DNA of 64,000 nucleotides from Dactylosporangium vinaceum. Its GTDB lineage: Bacteria > Actinomycetota > Actinomycetes > Mycobacteriales > Micromonosporaceae. The stretch's first letter is position 1; every line of letters begins with the position of its first letter. The stretch lies in contig NZ_CP061913.1 in assembly GCF_019904175.1 (NCBI RefSeq), forward strand, positions 5,332,001 to 5,396,000. The letters are read 5' to 3'. The notes beneath the pieces were generated by a model that did not search any database, was not told the DNA's origin, and was given only the letters and a program-made list of their open reading frames with translations. Positions 25,608 to 33,634 of the stretch are shown here, one piece after another. The position numbers and the translations under genes are program-made.

Positions 25608-26966
25608 GTGCGACGTATCTCCCGACTCCTGCTCGCCGCGGCGGTCGCCCTCGCCGCGGGGCTCACGGCCCTGCTGCTGCCGGGCTCGCCCGCGCTGGCC
25701 GCCGGGCTGACCCGGGTGACCGGGTTCGGCAACAACCCGACGAACCTGAACATGTACATCTACGTGCCCGCGAGTGTCGCGCCCCGCCCGGCGCTGCTGG
25801 TGCTGGTGCACTACTGCAGTGGTTCGGCGAGTGGGATTTTCAACGGTAACGGGCATGACTATGTGACGGCGGCGGATCGGTACGGGTACATCATCGTGGT
25901 GCCGGAGGCGACTCGTAGCGGTAGTTGTTTCGATGTGTCGACTCCGGCGGCGTTGAGGCGTAACGGGGGTAGTGATTCGACGGGCATCATGTCGATGGTG
26001 AGCTATGCCCGGTCGCAGTATCCGAGTATCGATGCGTCGCGGATCGTGGTGTCGGGGTTTTCGTCGGGGGCGATGATGACGAATGTGCTGGCTGCGGAGT
26101 ATCCGGATGTGTTCAGTGCGGCGTCGGCGTTCTCGGGTGTGCCGGCGGGGTGTTTCGCGACGTCGGACGGGTCGTTGTGGAACAGTCAGTGTTCGGGTGG
26201 CAATGTGAGCAAGTCGGCGCAGCAGTGGGGTGATCAGGCCCGGGCGATGTATCCGGGGTACTCGGGGCGGTATCCGCGGATGCAGTTGTGGCATGGGACG
26301 ACTGATACGACGCTGGCGTATCCGAACTTCGGTGAGGAGATCAAGCAGTGGACGAATTTGAACGGGTTGAGCCAGACGCCGGCGTTCACTGATCATCCGC
26401 AGTCGAGTTGGACGCGGACGCGGTACGGGAACACGGGGACGCAGGCGACGGTCGAGGGTGTGAGTATCGCCGGGGTTGGGCACCAGTTGCCGATGTCGGG
26501 GCAGCTCGCGTACGCCATCGCGTTCCTCGGCCTCGACGGCGCGGGCAGCCCGCCGCCCTCGTCCACGCCGCCCTCCTCGCCGCCGGCCTCGTCGCCGCCG
26601 GTGTCGTCCCCGCCGGCCTCGTCCCCGCCGCCGTCGTCGGGCGGGTCAGCGGCCTGCCGGGTCACCGACGTCATCAGCGCCTGGAACAACGGCCTGACCA
26701 GCTCCATCACCATCACCAACACGGGCTCGGCGGCGATCTCACACTGGTCGCTGGTGTTCACGCTCCCCGGTGGGCAGACCATCACCGGCGGCTGGAACGC
26801 CACCTACAGCCCGGCCAGTGGCCAGGTCACCGCCACCGACGCCGGCTACAACGCGGTCCTGGCCCCGGGCGCCTCGACGGACATCGGGTTCCAAGCCACC
26901 CACACGGGCAACGCCGGCAAGCCGTCCGCGTTCACCCTCAACGGCGCCGCCTGCACCACCGCATGA
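25608..26966 (+). CDS. Secreted CE1-type esterase (acetylxylan/feruloyl esterase or PHB depolymerase-like) with CBM2
   Basis: The 452-residue protein has a Sec signal (about 1-33), an alpha/beta-hydrolase domain of the esterase PHB-depolymerase family (LLVLVHYCSGSASG; nucleophile Ser152 in GFSSG; QLWHGTTDTTLAY; catalytic His in GVGHQLP), a Pro-Ser linker and a CBM2. With CBM2 present, acetylxylan or feruloyl esterase is likelier than polyester hydrolysis. The start is the GTG at 25608 after GAAGGA. Codon use changes sharply between about 25815 and 26505, which covers most of the catalytic domain. Confidence 0.92.
   Translation: MRRISRLLLAAAVALAAGLTALLLPGSPALAAGLTRVTGFGNNPTNLNMYIYVPASVAPRPALLVLVHYCSGSASGIFNGNGHDYVTAADRYGYIIVVPEATRSGSCFDVSTPAALRRNGGSDSTGIMSMVSYARSQYPSIDASRIVVSGFSSGAMMTNVLAAEYPDVFSAASAFSGVPAGCFATSDGSLWNSQCSGGNVSKSAQQWGDQARAMYPGYSGRYPRMQLWHGTTDTTLAYPNFGEEIKQWTNLNGLSQTPAFTDHPQSSWTRTRYGNTGTQATVEGVSIAGVGHQLPMSGQLAYAIAFLGLDGAGSPPPSSTPPSSPPASSPPVSSPPASSPPPSSGGSAACRVTDVISAWNNGLTSSITITNTGSAAISHWSLVFTLPGGQTITGGWNATYSPASGQVTATDAGYNAVLAPGASTDIGFQATHTGNAGKPSAFTLNGAACTTA
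25815..26505 (+). other. Segment with foreign codon usage inside the CE1 esterase gene
   Basis: Within this stretch third positions shift from C to G or T, with many ggt, agt, gat, tat, cgt and ttg codons that are rare on both sides. The signal-peptide and CBM2 ends of the gene have the normal C-rich pattern. Confidence 0.75.
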
Positions 26967-26973
26967 GGTGACA

Positions 26974-27025
26974 CGGGCCTCAGCTTGCCGCGGCCAGGAG
27001 ATCCGCTGCGGCGAGCTGAGGCCCG
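26974..27025 (+). terminator. Hairpin terminator after the CE1 esterase
   Basis: CGGGCCTCAGCT (26974-26985) pairs with AGCTGAGGCCCG (27014-27025). The next six bases inside also pair with one wobble, giving about an 18-bp stem eight bases after the stop. Confidence 0.75.
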
Positions 27026-27053
27026 CTCGTCGAACGCCGCCAACCCGAGACGT

Positions 27054-27087
27054 GCGCCGGCCCCCTCGCGATGGAGGGGGCCGGCGC
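27054..27087 (-). terminator. Hairpin terminator after the GH30 gene
   Basis: Perfect 13-bp arms GCGCCGGCCCCCT and AGGGGGCCGGCGC enclose an 8-base loop, 15 bases beyond the stop of the minus-strand xylanase gene. With the hairpin at 26974-27025 it separates two convergent genes. Confidence 0.75.
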
Positions 27088-27101
27088 CGTTCCGGTCGGG
27101 G

Positions 27102-28832
27102 TCAGGCCACGGTGCAGGGGATGCCGTTCAGGGTGAACGCGGACGGCTCGGCGGTGTTGCCGGTGTGGGTGGCTTGGAACCCGAGGTCCACGCTGCCGCC
27201 GGCCGGGATCGTGCCGTTGTAGCCGACGTTGCGGGCGCTCACCGCGCCGCTCGACGGCGAGATCGTGGCGTTCCAGGCGGAGGTGATCGTCTGGCCGGAC
27301 GGCAGCGTGAAGGCGAGCGTCCAGCCGTTGATGGCGGCGGTGTCAGTGTTCGTGATGGTGATCGCGGCGGTGAACCCGTTGTTCCAGGTGCTCATCGTGT
27401 ACGTCACCCGCGGCCCCGAGCCGCCGCCGGTGCTGCTCGGCGTGGGGCTGAGCGACGCCGACGCCGAGGCGGATGCGGAGGCCGACGCGGATGCGGAGAT
27501 CGGCACCGACGGGCTCGGTGACGAGGTGGTGCCCACGTTGGCCACGAGCGTGACGGCGCTGCGGGCGGGCAGCGAGACGCTCAGCGAGCCGTTCGACATG
27601 GTGAGCGCGCTCTGCTGGGCCACGTTGCGGGTGCCGTCGGTGAGCCAGTACTGCACCGGCCCGGACGCGCTCGTGCCGGCCAGGGTGAACTGCTGCGTCA
27701 CCGCCGACGTGTTCTTGTTGACGGCGACGATGACGACGGTGCTGCCACCCCGGTACGCCGAGACGAACACGTTCGTCGCCGGGTTCGCCGTCGCGTCGAT
27801 GCGCGTGTAGCCGGGCCGCACGAACCGCGCGAACTGGGCCATGATGGCACCGCGCTTGCTGATCTGGCCGTCCTCGCGCATCGGGCCGTAGCTGCGCCGG
27901 ATGGTCCACCACACGTAGGTCTGGAACTCGGCGTCGACCATGGCGTGGTGGATGTGCTCGCCCACGTCGAGCGCCTGCGGCCACAGGTCCCCGGAGTCGG
28001 AGCTGTTGGGGTAGTAGACCTCGGTCATCCAGAGCTCTTTGCCCGCACCCTTCTGCTTGAACAGCGGGTACGGGAAGTTCGAGTACGACGTGCCGTAGAG
28101 GTGCGCACCGATGATGTCGACGTTCGCCAGCGCGGCGGCGTCGTTGAGAATCGGGTCCGACATCGACTTCACGTACTGGAACGACTCCGGCGCGATGACC
28201 CGGGTGCCGATGACCCCGGCGTTCTCCTTGAGGAACTTCACGATTTCGGCCGACGTCCACCAGGTCCAGTCGGTCGCGTAGTCGGGCTCGTTCTGCACCG
28301 AGATCCCGTACAGGTTCACGCCGTTGTTGCGCATGTAGGTGTTGAAGTCGTTGAGGTGCTGGGCGTAGGCGGCGTAGGAGCTCGCCTTGAGCCGCTTCGC
28401 GTTGGTCTGGCTGCCCCGGGTGAACGTCTCGGTCATGCTCGCCGGCGGATTCCACGGCGACGCGAAAACCGTCGCGCCGAGCTCGACCGCCCGCTTTGCC
28501 GTGGCCAGGTCGCGGCTCCAGTCCGACTGGTTCTCGTTGACCGGAATGCGCAGCACCGAGAAGCCCAACTGGCCGTCCCCGTTGCCGAACGCGGTGGTCC
28601 GCTGGGCCGCCGTCAGGTCACCGATCCACAGCGCGTGGGCCATCCCGCCGAACCCGCGGATCGTCTGCTTCGGCGCCGACGGATTGATGTTCGCCGTGGC
28701 CGCCTCGGCCTCGGTGGCCCCGAGCACCGACGCCGCAACCGTCAGGACCGGCACGGCCCCCATGGTCGTCAGCACGGCCCTGCGGCTGACTGCCCGCCGA
28801 CCGGCCGGCGGCTCTTCCCGATCTCGCGTCAT
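27102..28832 (-). CDS. GH30 family xylanase/glucuronoxylanase with CBM2
   Basis: The 576-residue enzyme has a Tat-like signal (SRRAVLTTMG after a charged N-terminus), a GH30 (beta/alpha)8 domain with IRGFGGMAHALWIGDL and VFASPWNPPASM, acid/base Glu182 in VQNEPDY and nucleophile Glu271 in LWMTEVYYP, and the GH30 side beta-domain. A Ser-Ala linker and a C-terminal CBM2 follow. The sequence looks most like subfamily 8 (XynC-type glucuronoxylanase) rather than glucocerebrosidases. GGAGG lies seven bases before the ATG. It converges on the CE1 esterase. Confidence 0.92.
   Translation of the reverse strand: MTRDREEPPAGRRAVSRRAVLTTMGAVPVLTVAASVLGATEAEAATANINPSAPKQTIRGFGGMAHALWIGDLTAAQRTTAFGNGDGQLGFSVLRIPVNENQSDWSRDLATAKRAVELGATVFASPWNPPASMTETFTRGSQTNAKRLKASSYAAYAQHLNDFNTYMRNNGVNLYGISVQNEPDYATDWTWWTSAEIVKFLKENAGVIGTRVIAPESFQYVKSMSDPILNDAAALANVDIIGAHLYGTSYSNFPYPLFKQKGAGKELWMTEVYYPNSSDSGDLWPQALDVGEHIHHAMVDAEFQTYVWWTIRRSYGPMREDGQISKRGAIMAQFARFVRPGYTRIDATANPATNVFVSAYRGGSTVVIVAVNKNTSAVTQQFTLAGTSASGPVQYWLTDGTRNVAQQSALTMSNGSLSVSLPARSAVTLVANVGTTSSPSPSVPISASASASASASASASLSPTPSSTGGGSGPRVTYTMSTWNNGFTAAITITNTDTAAINGWTLAFTLPSGQTITSAWNATISPSSGAVSARNVGYNGTIPAGGSVDLGFQATHTGNTAEPSAFTLNGIPCTVA
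27450..27501 (-). repeat. Ser-Ala linker repeat in the GH30 gene
   Basis: Alternating Ser/Ala codons between the catalytic domain and CBM2, parallel to those in the GH48 and SGNH esterase genes. Confidence 0.75.
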
Positions 28833-29226
28833 GTTCCATCCTCCGATTCGGTGCCTGTAATCTCGCACCGTAAGAATGGAATCCGGGAACGTCAAAGTTT
28901 CCGATTACGAAATGCTTTGGAGCCGACGTGAAGGAATGAAAGTTCCAAATGTGTCGCGCGCTGACTTTTTCGATACCCGAGTCATAACACATTTCTTGCC
29001 TTTGCTTGTGTACCGCCGGGTCTCGGACCGGACACAGCACTCGCACGACCCCGGCGCCGTCCCCGCCCCGTCCCCGCCCTCCCGGATGGGGCGCAGGCGT
29101 TCGGCCGGCTTCGCGCGACAGGCGTCCGTCGCGCCGCCGCGGTGGCCGGCGTGCCTTGATGGTCGCGGTTCGATCGGGGATGGTGTATGTGACAGCGGCG
29201 GACAACTGAGAGCTTGGGGGAGTCGG
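28833..29226. other. 394-bp AT-richer divergent intergenic region
   Basis: It separates the GH30 and lectin genes, transcribed away from each other. The part near 28860-29010 is close to 50% GC, and two similar inverted repeats, at 28886-28902 and 28933-28946, lie in it. No gene is evident. Confidence 0.55.
28886..28902. promoter_or_regulatory. GGAAC...GTTTCC inverted repeat upstream of GH30
   Basis: GGAAC and GTTTCC flank GTCAAA about 55 bases before the GH30 start; a second copy (GGAATGAAAGTTCC) lies at 28933-28946. They resemble the GAAA..TTTC-type boxes described before actinomycete xylanase genes, but the regulator is unknown. Confidence 0.35.
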
Positions 29227-29748
29227 ATGATGCGTCGACTGCTTGCCGTGATCGTGGCCGGGTGGGCGGTGTCCGTGCCGGTGCTGGCGGAGCCGGCGGC
29301 GGCGGCCTCGGTCACCGGGCCGTTCGAGATCGTGTTCGCGCACTCCGGCAAATGTCTGGACGTGGCTGGGGCGACGCCGCTCAACGTGCAGCTCACGCAG
29401 TATGCGTGCACAGGGGCGTACAACACCCATTGGTATTTGGATTGGGCTTCTGACGGCGGCTATTTTCTGATCCGCAACCGGGCGACGGGGCTGTGCGCCA
29501 ACGTGTCCGGCAATATCTATCTCAACGGGCAGCCGATCATTCAGTGGACGTGCAACGCGGCGTACAACAACGAGCGGTTCGTGCGCAACGCGGCGCCGGG
29601 CGGGCGATACTACATCGCGACCTGGCTCCCGACCGGCAAGGTGCTGCACCAGGAGGGCAACCAGGCGCACACCGACAACGCACCGGTGAGCCTGTGGAGC
29701 CCGAGCGTGAGCGCGCTGAACACGCAGGTGACGCTCGTCAGGCCGTGA
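29227..29748 (+). CDS. Secreted ricin-type beta-trefoil lectin-like protein
   Basis: The 173-residue protein has a Sec signal (about 1-28, ending AEPAAAAS) and a single domain with FEIVFAHSGKCLDVAG, YACTGAYNTHWYL and QWTCNAAYNNERFV, the repeated pattern of ricin B / CBM13 beta-trefoils. It probably binds sugars outside the cell; no catalytic part is present. GGGGGAG at about 29216 precedes tandem ATGs at 29227 and 29230. Codon use is less C-rich than in the neighbours. It may act with the GH30 enzyme encoded divergently. Confidence 0.82.
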   Translation: MMRRLLAVIVAGWAVSVPVLAEPAAAASVTGPFEIVFAHSGKCLDVAGATPLNVQLTQYACTGAYNTHWYLDWASDGGYFLIRNRATGLCANVSGNIYLNGQPIIQWTCNAAYNNERFVRNAAPGGRYYIATWLPTGKVLHQEGNQAHTDNAPVSLWSPSVSALNTQVTLVRP

Positions 29749-29791
29749 ACGGGGCGGACGAGCGGATCATCGTCGCGCCCCGACGGCGCGG

Positions 29792-30463
29792 TCAGGCGTG
29801 GCAGCGGACCCGGGCCAGGACCGTGTCGGGGGAGACCGAGTCGAGGTAGACGTTCAGGGCCAGCGCGTGCTCGTCGGCGCCGCGGTCGTCGGTCGTCTCG
29901 CTGCACCAGTCGCCGGCCAGGGTGACGTAGACGTATGTGGACAGTGCGTGGGCGGCGGCCAGGGCCAAGTGCTCGTCGCGGCTGCGGGCGAAGGTGGCGA
30001 CCGGGTCGGCGAGCAGGAACTGGAACGTGAAGTACGGGTGGCTGCGGGCGGCGGCGGCCGTGGCGACGGCCTGGATCGCGGGCTGGGCCAGCCAGTCGCT
30101 CTGGCCGTCGAAGTCCGACAGCGGGCGGGTGCCCGGGTGGGCGGCGGCCAGCTCGGCCCACGCGTCGAACTCGCCCGCCGCGCGCCGCACCGCGCGGTCG
30201 CGCTCGGCGTCGAAGTCGATCGCCGCCTTCGCCGCGGCGTAGGCGACCCGCCGCCGGCCGGGAAGCAGCCGGTCGAGAGCCCGCCGCCGCAGGCGGAACG
30301 CGGTGCCGTCGCCGGCCGGCGCCCAGCGGTCCCAGGTCGCCGACGGGTCGTACGGCCCGCGGGTGTAGTCGTTCATGTCATACGGTGCGAGCGCCGCGGC
30401 GAGGCGCGCGGCGACGCCGGCCGGGGGTGTCGGCGGGAGGAAGACCGTGGCGTAGAAGTGCAC
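29792..30463 (-). CDS. Hypothetical protein, 223 residues
   Basis: I do not recognise the family. It has no signal or membrane helix. Conserved-looking stretches are MHFYATVFLPPTPPAG, YDMNDYTRGPYDPSATWDRW, FRLRRRALDRLLPGRR, LSDFDGQSDWLAQPAIQAV and AGDWCSETTD. Its coding bias is good. The ATG at 30463 follows a region with no strong ribosome site. Confidence 0.8.
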   Translation of the reverse strand: MHFYATVFLPPTPPAGVAARLAAALAPYDMNDYTRGPYDPSATWDRWAPAGDGTAFRLRRRALDRLLPGRRRVAYAAAKAAIDFDAERDRAVRRAAGEFDAWAELAAAHPGTRPLSDFDGQSDWLAQPAIQAVATAAAARSHPYFTFQFLLADPVATFARSRDEHLALAAAHALSTYVYVTLAGDWCSETTDDRGADEHALALNVYLDSVSPDTVLARVRCHA

Positions 30464-30514
30464 GGCACGGCATCCTACGGTGCCGGGCGCAGCCGGGCCG
30501 CCGGCGATCGAGGC

Positions 30515-30726
30515 TCACCGCCGCCGGCGCGCTTGGCGCAGCCGGAGCAGGAGCCCGGCGCTCAGGGCGATGCCCAGCAGCAAGGCCGCGGCGAACAGGG
30601 CCGTGAATTGGGCCGGGACCTTCCACGCCTGCGTGTCGGTGCGCTGGTAGTTCACTGTCAGGCTGCCGGTGTCGCGCGCCGGGACGGTGTCGCCGACGGC
30701 CGCGCCGGGCGGCAGTCCGCCGCGCC
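30515..30726 (-). pseudogene. C-terminal fragment of a single-span membrane protein
   Basis: A minus-strand frame ending at 30515 has good codon bias for about 68 residues: PPGAAVGDTVPARDTGSL, then VNYQRTDTQAWKVPAQFTAL, a membrane helix (FAAALLLGIALSAGLLL) and RLRQARRRR. No start codon is available before it enters the monooxygenase gene in another frame. It looks like the surviving tail of an older gene; alternatively a 46-residue protein from an internal GTG. Confidence 0.4.
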
Positions 30727-31941
30727 TCAGGACGACGGTGGCCCGGCGGTGCGGCGGGAGTCCGGCAGGTCCGTGTAGTCGGGCAGGTCGACGCCGTTGA
30801 TGGCCCGCTCGATCAGTGCGGTGAAAGCCTCCATGTCGGGCTCCGGGGCCGGCTCGGCGTCCGGGTCCGGGGCGTCCAGGCTCTGCACGTGCATGCGGCC
30901 GATCTCCTGGTTCGCCTCGACGAAGGGGCGCATCCGGGCCTCGAACGCGGCGAAGCCGGCCTGCGGGTCCCAGCCGGCCGCGGCCAGGTCTCCGGCCAGC
31001 AGGTAGGCGCCGACCAGGGCCAGGCCGGTGCCCTGCCCGGACATCGGGGACGAGCTGAACGCCGCGTCGCCGAAGAGGCCCACCCGGCCGTCTGACCAGC
31101 GGTCCATGACGACCTGGGCGACCTGGTCGAGGTAGAAGTCCGGGGTGTCGTCCAGGTGCGCGAGCAGCTGCGGCGCCCGCCAGCCGAAGCCGGCCATCCG
31201 CTCGCGCAGCAGCCGCTTCTGGGCCTCGACGTCGCGGTGGTCGACGTCGAACGTGGGCGCGGGGAAGGAGAACATGGCCATCGCCCGGGTGGCGTCCTGG
31301 ATGGGGCGCAGCAGGGCGGTGCGGCCGGACTCCTTGTGCTGGCACTCGATGAGCCAGCGGTCCAGGCCGTACTCGTTCGGCACGCTGTAGAAGGCCAGCA
31401 CGAGCCCCAGGTGACGGACGAACTGCTCGTGCGGGCCGAAGACCATCGCGCGCAGCGCCGAGTGCAGCCCGTCCGCGCCGATCACGAGGTCGAAGCGCCG
31501 CCGGTCGCCGCCCGCGAAGGCCACGTCGACGCCGTCCGCGTCCTGGGTGAGCTCGGCGATCCGGTCGCCGAAGACGTACTCGACCCCGTCGCGCGTGTCG
31601 TCATAGAGCACGCGGGACAGATCGCCGCGCAGGATCTCGATGTCCGCGATGTATCCGTCGCCGCCGTCGTCCTCCGCCCGGAAGGTCGCCAGCACGTTGC
31701 CGTCCACGTCCACGGTGTGGGCGCCGGCGGTCTCGGTGCGGGCCGCGCGCACCGCCGCGTCAAGGCCCATCCGCGCGATGGCGTCCTTGGCCACCCCGCG
31801 CGCGTCCACCGCCTGCCCGCCGGGGCGCAGCGCGGGGGAGCGCTCCACCACCGTCACCGCGGCCCCGCGCCGGTGCAGCCAGTGGGCCAACGCCGGTCCG
31901 GCGATGCTCGCGCCGGCCACCAACACCCTGATGTCGCTCAC
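30727..31941 (-). CDS. FAD-dependent aromatic-type monooxygenase
   Basis: The 404-residue protein belongs to the class A flavoprotein hydroxylases (PHBH-like). It has the dinucleotide site VLVAGASIAGPALAHWLHRRG, the DLVIGADGLHSALR motif and the FAD-ribityl motif VGLFGDAAFSSSPMSGQGTG. It should use NAD(P)H and O2 to hydroxylate or epoxidise an organic compound; the substrate is not predictable. The GTG at 31941 is favoured, with GGGGG just upstream. It is divergent from an SDR gene. Confidence 0.92.
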   Translation of the reverse strand: MSDIRVLVAGASIAGPALAHWLHRRGAAVTVVERSPALRPGGQAVDARGVAKDAIARMGLDAAVRAARTETAGAHTVDVDGNVLATFRAEDDGGDGYIADIEILRGDLSRVLYDDTRDGVEYVFGDRIAELTQDADGVDVAFAGGDRRRFDLVIGADGLHSALRAMVFGPHEQFVRHLGLVLAFYSVPNEYGLDRWLIECQHKESGRTALLRPIQDATRAMAMFSFPAPTFDVDHRDVEAQKRLLRERMAGFGWRAPQLLAHLDDTPDFYLDQVAQVVMDRWSDGRVGLFGDAAFSSSPMSGQGTGLALVGAYLLAGDLAAAGWDPQAGFAAFEARMRPFVEANQEIGRMHVQSLDAPDPDAEPAPEPDMEAFTALIERAINGVDLPDYTDLPDSRRTAGPPSS

Positions 31942-32184
31942 GACGCCCCCCACTCACCGGTCCGGATCACCGTCGGATCATATCGGCGGTCATGGCCCCG
32001 GCCGGGCCGTTACCCGGCGACGCGGCCGGTCGGGGGACGCCGGTGGGCAGTGGCCGCCCAACCCGCGCGATGCCGGCGTGAGACCGGACCGGAGCTGCGG
32101 GCCTGAACGTTCGATCATGCCCGCTGATACGCTGCGGGCGGAGGCGACCGATCGCCTCGACCACCGTACGTCGTAAGGAACCTG

Positions 32185-32919
32185 ATGGAACTCGCCGGTA
32201 CCGCCGCCATCGTCACCGGAGCCGCATCGGGCCTCGGCGCCGCCACCGCGGCCGCCCTGACCGCCCGTGGTGCTCGCGTCTACGGCTTCGACCTGCAACC
32301 GTCGACCGCTGACGGCCTCATCGTCGACGTCACCGACCCGTCGTCGGTGGCCGCCGCCGTCACGCGGGCCGCCGGGGGCCCCGAGCCGCTGCGCACGGTC
32401 GTCAACTGCGCGGGGATCGCCCCGTCGGAGCGGATCCTGGGCCGGAAGGGGCCGCACGACCTGGCCCGCTACGCGAAGGTGATCCAGGTCAACCTCGTCG
32501 GCTCCTTCAACGTCCTCACCCTCGCCGCCGAGGCCATCGCCCAGACCACTGCCGACGACCACGGCCAGCGGGGCGTCGTGGTGAACACGGCCTCCGTCGC
32601 CGCCTTCGAGGGCCAGGTCGGCCAGGCCGCGTACGCGTCCTCGAAAGGCGGCATCGCGGGGCTGACCCTGCCGGCGGCCCGGGACCTGGCGCAGTACGGC
32701 ATCCGGGTGATGACGATCGCGCCCGGCATCATGGAGACGCCGATGATGGAGACGGTGTCGGAGGAGTACCGCAAGGGCCTCGCCGCCGGCGTCCCCTTCC
32801 CGAACCGCTTCGGCACCGCCGACGAGTACGCGAACCTCGTCCTGTCCATCGTGGACAACGACTACCTCAACGGCACGGTCATCCGGCTGGACGGCGCGCT
32901 GCGCATGGCCCCGCGCTGA
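32185..32919 (+). CDS. Short-chain dehydrogenase, 3-hydroxyacyl-CoA dehydrogenase type II-like
   Basis: The 244-residue SDR has the cofactor site VTGAASGLGAAT, Asp after the second strand (FDLQ, NAD preference), NCAG, and the active site YASSK with Ser in NTASVAAFEGQ. The MMETVSEEYRKGLAAGVPFPNRFG stretch is characteristic of the HSD10-type 3-hydroxyacyl-CoA dehydrogenases. It probably oxidises 3-hydroxyacyl-CoA in fatty-acid or branched-chain degradation. AAGGA precedes ATG 32185. Confidence 0.92.
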   Translation: MELAGTAAIVTGAASGLGAATAAALTARGARVYGFDLQPSTADGLIVDVTDPSSVAAAVTRAAGGPEPLRTVVNCAGIAPSERILGRKGPHDLARYAKVIQVNLVGSFNVLTLAAEAIAQTTADDHGQRGVVVNTASVAAFEGQVGQAAYASSKGGIAGLTLPAARDLAQYGIRVMTIAPGIMETPMMETVSEEYRKGLAAGVPFPNRFGTADEYANLVLSIVDNDYLNGTVIRLDGALRMAPR

Positions 32920-33033
32920 CAGTCCCGGCCACGCGGCACCGGCGGCGGGGGCCGCTTCCGGTCGGGGCGCTCCCGAACCGCACCGCAGGTCGGGCGCTGC
33001 TCGCGGTCAGCCGGGACGGTTATGGTGACGGGC

Positions 33034-33570
33034 ATGCCCAGTAGTACGCCCGCCGGTGCCCGCACGAGCCTCGGTGATGTGTTGCGCGTGCTGCGCCTGG
33101 CCGATTCGGCCGGTGCGCGGCTGTGGATCGACGGTGGTTGGGGTGTCGATGCGCTGCTCGGGGCGCAGACCCGCGAGCACGGCGACCTCGACGTGGCCGT
33201 CGAGGGGCGCCACCTTGAGGGGCTCCTCGAGGCGCTGGCCCGCGACGGGTTCGCGGCCGTCGGGGAGGACGGGGCCACGGCGTGGAACTTCCTGATGCGC
33301 CACGGCGAGGGGGCGGTCGTCGACCTGCACGTGATCGTGCTCGACGCGGACGGCAACGGTGTGCTCGGGCCGCCGGAGGACGGCAACGCGTATCCGGCCG
33401 CCGCTCTGGCCGGCCGCGGCATGATCGGGGACCGGGCCGTGGACTGCATCGCGGCCGAGTGGGCCGTCAGGTTCCGCGACGCCTACCCGGGCGACGCCGG
33501 GGACCGCGCCGACGTCCTGGCGCTGTGCGGCCGGTTCGGGCTGGCGGTTCCCGAGCAGTACCGCGGCTGA
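33034..33570 (+). CDS. Aminoglycoside/lincosamide nucleotidyltransferase-like protein
   Basis: The 178-residue protein has the nucleotidyltransferase core WIDGGWGVDALLG and REHGDLDVAV, whose aspartates would bind metal, followed by HVIVLDADGNGVLG. This matches the small ANT(2'')/LinA-type family, which adenylylates antibiotics; many chromosomal members have unknown substrates. The start is uncertain: ATG 33034 has a TATGGT -10-like hexamer eight bases upstream (leaderless), while ATG 33022 is also possible. It converges on the P450 gene. Confidence 0.82.
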   Translation: MPSSTPAGARTSLGDVLRVLRLADSAGARLWIDGGWGVDALLGAQTREHGDLDVAVEGRHLEGLLEALARDGFAAVGEDGATAWNFLMRHGEGAVVDLHVIVLDADGNGVLGPPEDGNAYPAAALAGRGMIGDRAVDCIAAEWAVRFRDAYPGDAGDRADVLALCGRFGLAVPEQYRG

Positions 33571-33634
33571 CGGCCGGCCGGCTCGGGTGCGCCTCGCCCG
33601 GCCGGAGCCGCGTCCGACCCAGCGGCTGCCGCGC

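Noticed and set aside
31830..31850. GGGGAGCGCTCCAC, similar to a CebR operator
   Set aside because: Three mismatches at the outer positions and a location inside the monooxygenase coding region make it a chance match.
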